Shown: piece after piece, positions 33,568 to 40,702 of the stretch | Position numbering within the stretch: position 1 is the first letter of the stretch | How the letters are laid out: every line of letters starts with the position of its first letter | Assembly (NCBI RefSeq): GCF_016862435.1 | Contig: NZ_BOMY01000022.1 | Span: forward strand, 434,001 to 498,000 | DNA: 64,000 nt | Direction: 5' to 3' | From: Paractinoplanes tereljensis | GTDB lineage: Bacteria; Actinomycetota; Actinomycetes; Mycobacteriales; Micromonosporaceae | The notes under the pieces: generated by a model | Seen by the model: only the letters and a program-made list of their open reading frames with translations | What the model was told of the DNA's origin: nothing | Database searches by the model: none | Made by a program: the position numbers and the translations under genes

Positions 33568-34155
33568 ATGCCCGCCCTGCCGACCACCGCCAAAGGCGCC
33601 GCGACCAGCCGTCGCATCCTCGACGCGGCCGCCGAGGAATTCGCCGAACGCGGCATCGCCGGCGCCCGGGTCGACCGCGTGATCACCGCGGCCAACACCA
33701 ACAAGGCCCAGCTGTACGGCTACTTCGGCAGCAAGGACGGCCTGTTCGACGCGGTGATCGCCGACCGCACCGGCCGGCTGATGAGCAACGTCCCGTTCGA
33801 CGCGGGCGACCTGGCCGGCTGGGCCGTGCGGATGTACGACGAGAACCTCCGCCACCCCGACCTGCTCCGCCTGGTCGCCTGGCTGCGGCTGGAGCGGCGC
33901 CCGGCCGGCCGACTGGCACCGGACAGCCCCCGGGACGAACCGAAGCTGGCCGCCATCGCCGCCGCCCAGGCCGCCGGCCGGGTGCGCGACGGCGACCCGT
34001 TCGACCTGTTCGCCCTGGTCCTGTCGATGGCCTTCGCCTGGTCCTCGGCCAGCGGCTTCTACGCCGCCTCGGCCGACGACCCGGCCGACGACCATGACCG
34101 GCGCCGCACCCTGCTGCACGAGAGCGTGCAACGCGCCGTGACACCGCTCGCGTAG
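33568..34155 (+). CDS. TetR-family regulator
   Basis: 195 residues. Helix-turn-helix about 10-56: ATSRRILDAAAEEFAERGI then NTNKAQLYGYFGSKDGLFDA. The C-terminal ligand domain has MYDENLRHPDLLRLVAWLRL, seen in many actinobacterial TetR proteins. ATG 33568. Faces the alcohol dehydrogenase. The stop codon TAG is embedded in the operator of the next TetR gene. Confidence 0.88.
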   Translation: MPALPTTAKGAATSRRILDAAAEEFAERGIAGARVDRVITAANTNKAQLYGYFGSKDGLFDAVIADRTGRLMSNVPFDAGDLAGWAVRMYDENLRHPDLLRLVAWLRLERRPAGRLAPDSPRDEPKLAAIAAAQAAGRVRDGDPFDLFALVLSMAFAWSSASGFYAASADDPADDHDRRRTLLHESVQRAVTPLA

Positions 34156-34188
34156 ACACTGTCTACCCGAGCTGGTAGACACTGTCTA
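34152..34188. promoter_or_regulatory. Twin palindromes overlapping a leaderless start
   Basis: GTAGACACTGTCTAC (34152-34166, perfect) and TAGACACTGTCTA (34176-34188, perfect), 23 bases centre to centre. The second ends on the A of the ATG of the following TetR gene. TAGACA in the first site and TAGACA in the second are 17 bases apart, like -35 and weak -10 hexamers, and the second lies 6 bases before the ATG, consistent with a leaderless mRNA covered by its own repressor. Confidence 0.7.
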
Positions 34189-34757
34189 TGAGTTCGGGGG
34201 ATCTTGAGGCTCGGCTCGTGGCGGCCGGGGTCGAGTTGCTCGCCGAGGCCGGCACCGATGCGCTCTCGCTGCGGGAGATCGCCCGCCGGGCGGGCGTTTC
34301 GCACGGCGCTCCGCGGCGCTACTTCCCCACTCGGCAGGCGTTGCTGGCGGCCATCGCCCGTGAGGGATATCGGAAACTCGGCCTACTGGTGGCCGCCACC
34401 ATCGGGGACGACGCGGCCGATCCGCGCACCGCACTTCTGGCGCTGGGCCGGCAATACGTCGCGTTCGCCCGGGGCGAGTCGGGGATGTTCGCCCTGATGT
34501 TCCGGCACGATCTGCTGCGCGGTAACAACATCGGCCTGCGCGAGGAGAGCACGCCGCTGTTCGGCGTACTCGTGGAAATGCTGAAGCGGGCCGGCCAAGC
34601 GCAACCGGCCGCCGAGGCCGCGGCTCTCTGGGCCGCCCTGCACGGCATCGCTCAGCTCTGGCACTGGGGAACGCTGCAGGTGGTGACCGGATTGGACGAT
34701 CCGGAACCGCTGCTCGTCGCCGCCGTCGACGCCCACCTGCGAAAGGTTTCCGAATGA
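34188..34757 (+). CDS. TetR-family regulator with WHG C-terminal domain
   Basis: 189 residues. Helix-turn-helix about 10-55 (LREIARRAGVSHGAPRRYFP). The C-terminal domain ends with ALWAALHGIAQLWHWGTL, the WHG domain signature of some TetR regulators. No ribosome-binding site is visible, and the start codon overlaps a palindromic operator, so a leaderless transcript under autorepression is inferred. The stop overlaps the PlsC-like gene (ATGA), so it most likely regulates that acyltransferase. Confidence 0.88.
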   Translation: MSSGDLEARLVAAGVELLAEAGTDALSLREIARRAGVSHGAPRRYFPTRQALLAAIAREGYRKLGLLVAATIGDDAADPRTALLALGRQYVAFARGESGMFALMFRHDLLRGNNIGLREESTPLFGVLVEMLKRAGQAQPAAEAAALWAALHGIAQLWHWGTLQVVTGLDDPEPLLVAAVDAHLRKVSE

Positions 34758-35419
34758 TCCTGCCCACCGTGCTCCGCGCCGCGCTGCTACCGCTGAACCG
34801 GATCGCGTTCCGGCCCGAGGTGCACGGGGTCGGCAACATTCCGGACCACGGGCCGGTCATTCTCGCCGCCAATCACCTGTCGTTCCTGGACAGTTTTCTC
34901 ATTCCGCTGGTGACGCCGCGGCGGGTGTCGTTCATGGCCAAGCAGGAGTATTTCGATCGGGGCGGGGCCAAGCAGTGGGTGACCCGTAACTTCCTGACCG
35001 GGATCGATGCCATTCCGGTGCCGCGCGGCGGTTTCCGGGCCGCGCAGGAATCCCTCGAAATCGCGTTGCGGCTGCTGGAGAACGGCGGCGTGTTCGGCAT
35101 TCACCCGGAGGGCAGCCGGTCCCGCGACGGACGGCTCTACCGGGGGCGGACCGGGGTGGCCTGGCTGGCGATCGCGTCCGGGGCGCCGGTCGTGCCGGTG
35201 GCGCTGGTCGGCACCGAGCGGATCCAGCCGGTCGGCGCGCGTTTTCCCCGGCCCGGGAAGGTCGTCGTGCACTTCGGCGTGCCGTTGCGGTTCACTCCCC
35301 CGGCCGACGGCAAGCAGGGGCCGGCCCGGCGCCGGGCCGCCGACGAGATCATGGCGGCCATCGCGGCGCTGTCCGGCCAGGAGGTGGCCGACGAGTTCAA
35401 CGAGCTGTCGGCGGGATGA
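34754..35419 (+). CDS. PlsC-like 1-acylglycerol-phosphate acyltransferase
   Basis: 221 residues. Acyltransferase block I NHLSFLDSF (HX4D at about 41-46), block II region near GIDAIPVPRGG and block III IHPEGSRSRDGRLYRG (about 116-131) with catalytic-site Glu-Gly-x-Arg are intact. It transfers an acyl chain to lysophosphatidic acid or a related acceptor at the membrane during phospholipid synthesis. Coupled to the upstream TetR gene by a 4-base overlap, so it is likely a regulated accessory copy rather than the main housekeeping enzyme (inference). Confidence 0.9.
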   Translation: MILPTVLRAALLPLNRIAFRPEVHGVGNIPDHGPVILAANHLSFLDSFLIPLVTPRRVSFMAKQEYFDRGGAKQWVTRNFLTGIDAIPVPRGGFRAAQESLEIALRLLENGGVFGIHPEGSRSRDGRLYRGRTGVAWLAIASGAPVVPVALVGTERIQPVGARFPRPGKVVVHFGVPLRFTPPADGKQGPARRRAADEIMAAIAALSGQEVADEFNELSAG

Positions 35420-35424
35420 GCGCT

Positions 35425-36369
35425 TTAACCCAGACCGAGCAGAGGCGCGGCCGCGCGGAACCGGGCGGGATCGCCGAGCAGGTCGGTGGAGTCGACGGCC
35501 TGGTCGATGGTGCCGGGCAGGCGCGGAATCACGCCGTGCCGGACGCCGACGCGTTCTAGAACTCCGCGCAGCGTTGGGTCGGTTATCTCGGCGGAGAGGG
35601 CAATCGTGTAGCGGTCGGCCTGCAGAACTCTGATGTCACGGTTATAGAACTGTCGCGGTGACGGATCTAGCGGCGGGCACAGGCCCAGCTCGTTTGTCGC
35701 GGTGGCGAGAGTGCTCATCGCCGTACCGATGGATGCCTCTCGGTCCGGCCAGGACGGCGCGGCCAGCGCGGCAGCCAGCGCCGGGCCGACCGAGGTCGCG
35801 ATCGGCAGTTCCGCGAAGGCTCGGCCCAGCCACTTGCCATAGGGTGCCCAGCAGCGGGAGATGAGAAACGCCAGCCGGACCAGCTCGCGGGTCAGGCGGG
35901 CGGCCAGCAGGCGGGAACCCAGGTCGTCGCCGGTCGAGCCGGTGCGAGCGACGAACGCCTCCTCCTGCGAGACCTTCAGCCAGCCGGCGGCGAGGGCGTA
36001 ACGCCAGACGTCGTCCGGGTACCAGGCGAGCGCGTCTCGGCGGCGGGCCAGCGAACCCGCCGGATCGTGGAAGACCGCACCCCGGGTCAGGCTCGCCAGC
36101 AGCTGGGTCGGGGTGAGCAGCCAGTCCGCGACGGTCACCCCGGCGCCGGGGTCGAAGCCCAGGATGCCGGTGAAGAACTCGCCGACGGTGTCCCGACCGG
36201 GCCGGAACACCTGCACCCGGGGGCCGAAGTCGTGGTCGGGCGACACCTCGTCGTCGTAGCCGAGCACCTCCGAACCGGGCCCCAGCAGGGCGGCCGCGTG
36301 CGGCACCCCGGCCAGCCCGGGCGCCACCTCGTCGAAGTAGTAGCGCCGTGCGATCTCGATCCCGTTCAT
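35425..36369 (-). CDS. DUF4037 domain protein
   Basis: 314 residues. N-terminal nucleotidyltransferase-like region PHAAALLGPGSEVLGYDDEV then SPDHDFGPRVQVF, the GS...DxDxGP pattern of DUF4037 proteins. The C-terminal half is helical. Function unknown; the fold suggests nucleotidyl transfer. ATG 36369 gives the conserved MNGIEIARRYY start. It lies convergent to the PlsC-like gene and divergent from the SGNH hydrolase. Two copies of the palindrome GTTCTA(G/T)AAC lie within its 3' half (35553, 35641). Confidence 0.75.
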   Translation of the reverse strand: MNGIEIARRYYFDEVAPGLAGVPHAAALLGPGSEVLGYDDEVSPDHDFGPRVQVFRPGRDTVGEFFTGILGFDPGAGVTVADWLLTPTQLLASLTRGAVFHDPAGSLARRRDALAWYPDDVWRYALAAGWLKVSQEEAFVARTGSTGDDLGSRLLAARLTRELVRLAFLISRCWAPYGKWLGRAFAELPIATSVGPALAAALAAPSWPDREASIGTAMSTLATATNELGLCPPLDPSPRQFYNRDIRVLQADRYTIALSAEITDPTLRGVLERVGVRHGVIPRLPGTIDQAVDSTDLLGDPARFRAAAPLLGLG

Positions 36370-36469
36370 CCCCACCAGAGGTACCACCCGCACGCCCGGT
36401 GCGTCTTCGGTTGCGAACCCGGGTGGAACGTCAGAACCGCACCCGGACGAACCGATCAGACGGGCCGTG

Positions 36470-37393
36470 ATGAGCAGAACCCTGCGCCGCCTCGCCACGA
36501 TGGTGGTCTCGGCCGCGCTGATCTTGGCGCCGGCTCCCTCGGAAGCGGCCCGGCCGGACGCCGACGCGGCGAGGCCGCTGAGGGTGATGCCGCTGGGTGA
36601 CTCGATCACGTTCGGGGTCGGGTCGCCGAGCTACGACGGCTACCGCACCGCGCTGCGCCGCTGGCTCGCCGCCGACGGCGTGCAGGTCGACTACGTCGGC
36701 TCGATGCGCAGCGGCACCGGGCCGGACCGGGACAACGAGGGCCACAAGGGCTGGACCGTCGCGCAGCTCGCCGAGCAGGTCGACGGCTGGCTGGCCATCT
36801 ACCGGCCGGACGTGATCCTGCTGCACATCGGCACCAACGACATGGTGCGCCGGGTCCCGGACGCGGCCGGGCAGCTCGACCGGCTGCTCGACCGGATCGC
36901 CGCCGACGCGCCGCAGGCGGAGGTGTTCGTCGCCCGGATCGTCGGGATCGCCGACGACCGGGAGGTGGGCAGCCGGGTGCGGCGGACCGCCGCCTACAAC
37001 GACGCGGTCACCGAGATCGTGGCGAGCAAGGGAGTGCGGTTCCATCTGGTCGACCAGAGCGACGTGCGCGGCGCCGACATGTGGAACCGGGAGCACCCGA
37101 ACGACTTCGGCTACCACAAGATGGCGTGGAACTGGTACCGGGCGATGCGGCCGGCGGGCCGGGAGGCGGCCGACGACCCGTACCGGGTGCGGGAGGCAGT
37201 GCGCTGCAGCGCGAAACTGGGCTGCCACACCGATCAGCTGAACAGGTACAGCAGCGCGCCGACCGCGACCACCGCGGCACCGGCGACGACCGATGGCCAG
37301 GGCAGCGCGAACGCCAGCAGCAGGCATCCGGCCAGCCCGGCCAGGGGCACGAACCGCACGAGACGGAACGCGGCGGCGTTGGCGATCGCGTAG
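36470..37393 (+). CDS. Secreted SGNH/GDSL hydrolase
   Basis: 307 residues with a signal peptide (about 1-27). Block I MPLGDSITFG holds the nucleophile Ser (about 44), block III LHIGTNDMV is intact, block V is EHPNDFGYHKMA. The usual DxxH pair at block V reads NREH here, so the helper Asp is Asn or supplied elsewhere. The family comprises esterases and acyl or acetyl hydrolases acting on lipids or cell-wall polysaccharides. GTG at 36467 is an alternative start. The last 160 bases, coding a low-complexity Ser/Thr/Ala tail, run antisense through the 3' end of the APC permease gene. Confidence 0.82.
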   Translation: MSRTLRRLATMVVSAALILAPAPSEAARPDADAARPLRVMPLGDSITFGVGSPSYDGYRTALRRWLAADGVQVDYVGSMRSGTGPDRDNEGHKGWTVAQLAEQVDGWLAIYRPDVILLHIGTNDMVRRVPDAAGQLDRLLDRIAADAPQAEVFVARIVGIADDREVGSRVRRTAAYNDAVTEIVASKGVRFHLVDQSDVRGADMWNREHPNDFGYHKMAWNWYRAMRPAGREAADDPYRVREAVRCSAKLGCHTDQLNRYSSAPTATTAAPATTDGQGSANASSRHPASPARGTNRTRRNAAALAIA

Positions 37394-38409
37394 TAGAGCA
37401 GCACGCCGAACGACGAGAAGCCGATCGCGCCGCGCAGGTCCACGGTCGCGACGAGCGCCGCGACCAGCAGACCGACCGCGAGCTCGGCCCGCCGGGGAAC
37501 GCCCGAGCGGGTGTCGACGACGGCCAGGGCACGCGGCAGGAAGCCGTCCCGGGCCATCGCCAGGCCGGTTCGGGAGACCCCGAGGATCAGCGCGAGCAAC
37601 GCCCCTAGCGACGCCACGGCCGCACCCACCCGGACCACCGGCGCCAGCCACCCGGCGGAGGCGTCGGCCAGCGGCGAGGTGGAGGCCGCGAGCCCGGCCG
37701 GGCCGAGAGCGGTCAGGAGGGCGAGCGCGACCAGGGCGTAGACGACCAGGACCACGGTCAGCGAGATGGTGACGGCGCGCGGGATGGTGCGGGCCGGGTC
37801 GCGCACCTCCTCGCCCAGGGTGGCGATCCGGGCGTACCCGGCGAAGGCGAAGAACAACAGCCCGGCTCCCTGCAGGACGCCGAAGGGGTGCAACTCTCCC
37901 CCGGCAGTTATAGAACTCGGGCCGGCGAAGGCGGACACCACGACCGCGGCCAGCACGGCCAGGACGACCACCACGATGACCCGGGTGGCCTGCACCGAGC
38001 GCTGCACGCCGAACAGGTTCAGCACGGTCAGGCCGAGCACGGCCGCCACGGCGACCGGGCGGGCGAACCCCGGGACGGCATAGGTCGCGAAGGTGAGGGC
38101 CATCGCCGCGCAGGAGGCGGTCTTGCCGACGACGAAGCTCCAGCCGGCCAGGTAACCCCAGAACCGGCCGAGCCGTTCCCGCCCGTACACATAGGTGCCG
38201 CCGCTGGCCGGATAGCGGGCCGCCAAGCGTGCCGACGACGTGGCATTGCACCAGGCGACCGCCGCGGCGAGCGCGAGCGAGAGCGGAAGCCAGCCGCCCG
38301 CCGCGTGCGCGGCGGGCGCGAACGACGCGAACACCCCGGCGCCGAGCATGGCGCCCAGCCCGACCACCACCGCGTCCCGGGTGTCCAGCCGGCGGCTGAG
38401 CTCGGTCAT
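37234..38409 (-). CDS. APC-family amino acid/polyamine permease
   Basis: 391 residues with about 11-12 membrane helices. N-terminal VVVGLGAMLGAGVFASFAPA contains the unwound helix 1 motif G(A)MxGxG of APC transporters, and helix 6 has GAGLLFFAFAGYARIATLGE. The substrate cannot be predicted beyond amino acid or amine. ATG 38409. It diverges from a membrane protein gene 40 bases away, and its 3' end overlaps the convergent SGNH gene. Residues PSSIT are encoded by four rare codons AGT TCT ATA ACT that form a recurrent palindromic DNA word. Confidence 0.88.
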   Translation of the reverse strand: MTELSRRLDTRDAVVVGLGAMLGAGVFASFAPAAHAAGGWLPLSLALAAAVAWCNATSSARLAARYPASGGTYVYGRERLGRFWGYLAGWSFVVGKTASCAAMALTFATYAVPGFARPVAVAAVLGLTVLNLFGVQRSVQATRVIVVVVLAVLAAVVVSAFAGPSSITAGGELHPFGVLQGAGLLFFAFAGYARIATLGEEVRDPARTIPRAVTISLTVVLVVYALVALALLTALGPAGLAASTSPLADASAGWLAPVVRVGAAVASLGALLALILGVSRTGLAMARDGFLPRALAVVDTRSGVPRRAELAVGLLVAALVATVDLRGAIGFSSFGVLLYYAIANAAAFRLVRFVPLAGLAGCLLLAFALPWPSVVAGAAVVAVGALLYLFS

Positions 38410-38449
38410 TCGGCCTCCCCGCGGCGCATTCCTTGGCGACCATAGAGGT

Positions 38450-39883
38450 ATGGGTCGGCTGCTGCGCGTCGAGGGGCTCGTGCCGGTCGCCGGGGTGCTG
38501 GCGTTCCTGCTGCTCTTCGGTGCGCTCGGCGGGCCCGCCGACCCGTCGCCGCAGGCCCGGTGGATCGGGCTCGGCGCGCTGCTGGCGCCGGCGGTGATGG
38601 CGTACGCGCATCGCGGTGCCGCCGCCTGGGCCGGGGTGCTGTCCGCGGTGGTGTGGACCTCGCTGGCCGGCAGTGTGGCCACGGCGCTTGTCGGCTGGAC
38701 GTACGCGCTGATCGCCATTGCCCTCACCCGCCGCGACCGGTCCCCGACGACCGCGCCGGTCCCGCGCCGGCAACCGCCGGCGCCGGCGGCCGGCCTTCCG
38801 CATGTGGCCGTCCCGGCCGAGGTCGCCGGTTTCACCCTGCTGGTGCTGGCGACGGCCGGCTTCGTCGCCGTCCTCACCAAGTACGCCGGCACCCCGTGGC
38901 TGGCCGCCGTGATCGCCGCGTTCGGGCTGGGCTGCGCGCTGCTGGCCCGGGTCGTAGCGCAGCGCGCCCAGCTGCGCGGGCTGTTCGGCACCGCCCAGCC
39001 GATGCACGCGGTGCGGGTGGTCGAGCAGCCCGGCTACCTGCACGTGCTGCTGCCGGAGCCGAGCGGGCTGCTGGCCCTGGAGTTCGCGTTCGACGTGGCC
39101 GAGGACGCGTTCTGGGTCGACGACGACGAGGATCCGCACACCCTGCCGGCCACCCTCTACGGCGATCCGCGGCCGGGCGCCTGGTGCGCGGCCGAGGTGC
39201 GGGGCCGGGTGCACGTGCCGGTCGGGCCGGTCGGTGCGGTGATCGAGGTGGCCTACGACGCGGTGCAGGGGCTGCCCCGCGAGATCGAGGACGACGAGGA
39301 ACAGCTTGTCGATCCGGAGGCGCTGCTGCCGGCCGACCGGGGGGACGCGTTCGAGTGCCGGGAGCACCGGATCGCGCCGCCCCGCGCCTGGGGCGCGACG
39401 ATCGCGATCGGGCTGGGCGGGGCACTCGCGGCCGGCGAGCTGGCCCAGCTGGCCGGTCTGCCGGCGGCGGCGCTGGGCGCGGTCGCGGCGGTGGCGGCGT
39501 TCGGCGGGTACGAGTTCGGCTGGCGCACCCAGCTGCGGCCGCGGCTGCGCTGGCACGCGGGCGGGGTGGCGGCGGTCGGCTTCCGTGGCCCGGACCGGCA
39601 ACCGTGGGCGACCGACAGCGCGGTGGTGCACGACGACGCCGGCACGGTGCTGCTGACCGCGGGCGAGTCGGTGCTGACCGTGCCGGTCCCGCCGCCGTGG
39701 CCGTCGGCCGAGTCGCAGCGCAGCGCCGACCAGCTCGTGGCGGCCTTGCGGGTGGCCCGCAACCAGTCGTTCGCGATCAGCCCGCTACCCCCGCCGCCCG
39801 ACATCGACCTGCCGCGCCGCCCTATTGCGCTCTATGGCGCATGGTTGCTCTCTGTTGTGCTCACGGTGCTCATCCTCGGCTGA
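38450..39883 (+). CDS. Membrane protein of unknown function
   Basis: 477 residues. Membrane helices occur at the N-terminus (about 8-30, 38-60, 63-92) and again at about 124-160, followed by a soluble region with acidic segments (FAFDVAEDAFWVDDDEDPHT), another pair of helices near 325-355, a second soluble region, and a final helix (YGAWLLSVVLTVLIL). No family motif recognised. The alternation resembles actinobacterial PH-like membrane proteins but that is uncertain. AGAGGT sits directly before ATG 38450. Confidence 0.7.
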   Translation: MGRLLRVEGLVPVAGVLAFLLLFGALGGPADPSPQARWIGLGALLAPAVMAYAHRGAAAWAGVLSAVVWTSLAGSVATALVGWTYALIAIALTRRDRSPTTAPVPRRQPPAPAAGLPHVAVPAEVAGFTLLVLATAGFVAVLTKYAGTPWLAAVIAAFGLGCALLARVVAQRAQLRGLFGTAQPMHAVRVVEQPGYLHVLLPEPSGLLALEFAFDVAEDAFWVDDDEDPHTLPATLYGDPRPGAWCAAEVRGRVHVPVGPVGAVIEVAYDAVQGLPREIEDDEEQLVDPEALLPADRGDAFECREHRIAPPRAWGATIAIGLGGALAAGELAQLAGLPAAALGAVAAVAAFGGYEFGWRTQLRPRLRWHAGGVAAVGFRGPDRQPWATDSAVVHDDAGTVLLTAGESVLTVPVPPPWPSAESQRSADQLVAALRVARNQSFAISPLPPPPDIDLPRRPIALYGAWLLSVVLTVLILG

Positions 39884-39922
39884 GTGCGAAGATCTGAAAC
39901 ACATTCCAAGTAGCGTATCTAC

Positions 39923-40702
39923 GTGGATCTGAACACCGTCACGGAAGTGATCAGCCCCGCCGAGCCGGGCCAGTGGCGCCCGGGTGACGCCTGGTTGGGC
40001 GGGGGGACGGTGTTGTTCGCGGAGCCTCGGCCGCACCTGAGCCGACTGCTCGACCTGACCGGGGCCGGCTGGCCGGCGCTCACGCTGCGCGACGACGTCC
40101 TGGAGATCGCGGCCACCTGCACGATCGCCGAGCTGGCCGGGAGTGGCTACGAGATCGCCCGGCAGTGCTGTCAGGCGTTCCTGGCCTCGTTCAAGATCTG
40201 GAATGTCGCGACGGTCGGCGGGAACCTGTGCGCGGCGCTGCCGGCCGGGCCGATGATCTCCCTCGGGGCCGCGCTGGACGGGATCTGCCTGGTGCTGGGT
40301 CCCGACGGCGCTCGGGAGGTGCCGGTGGCCGAGTTCGTCACCGGGGACGGCGTGACCGTTTTGTCCGAAGGTGAGTTGTTGCGGTCGATCAGGGTTTCGG
40401 AAGAGACGCTGAGCCAGCCCTTTGCGATCAGGCAGGGCTCGCTCCACACCCACGGCCGCTCGGGAGTGCTGCTGATCGGCCGTCGCGCCGGCAACGGCTT
40501 CGTCCTCACGGTGACCGCAGCGACAAAACGCCCATATGTTCTGCGTTTCCCTCACATGCCAAGCGCCGAGGTCATACAAATCGCCCTCACCGAACGAATC
40601 CCCATTGACGCTTACATGTCGGATATACATGGCCTGCCGGCCTGGCGACGCCACCTGACCAGGCTCTACGCGGAGGAGATCCGGCAGGAGCTGGCCGCAT
40701 GA
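39923..40702 (+). CDS. FAD subunit of a molybdenum hydroxylase (xanthine dehydrogenase-like)
   Basis: 259 residues of the FAD_binding_5 type: AWLGGGTVLFAEPRP near 30 (pyrophosphate loop) and WNVATVGGNLCAALPAGPM near 92-110, the isoalloxazine-binding TxGGN motif. It passes electrons from the Fe-S/molybdopterin subunit to NAD+ or another acceptor. GTG 39923. The next gene, encoding the fused iron-sulphur/molybdopterin chain, overlaps its stop by 4 bases, forming a two-gene enzyme. Confidence 0.9.
   Translation: MDLNTVTEVISPAEPGQWRPGDAWLGGGTVLFAEPRPHLSRLLDLTGAGWPALTLRDDVLEIAATCTIAELAGSGYEIARQCCQAFLASFKIWNVATVGGNLCAALPAGPMISLGAALDGICLVLGPDGAREVPVAEFVTGDGVTVLSEGELLRSIRVSEETLSQPFAIRQGSLHTHGRSGVLLIGRRAGNGFVLTVTAATKRPYVLRFPHMPSAEVIQIALTERIPIDAYMSDIHGLPAWRRHLTRLYAEEIRQELAA

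Noticed and set aside
36431..39631. A 1066-codon minus-strand frame across SGNH, permease and membrane protein genes
   Set aside because: It spans three genes in other frames and has Arg/Gly/Pro-rich shadow composition without domains.
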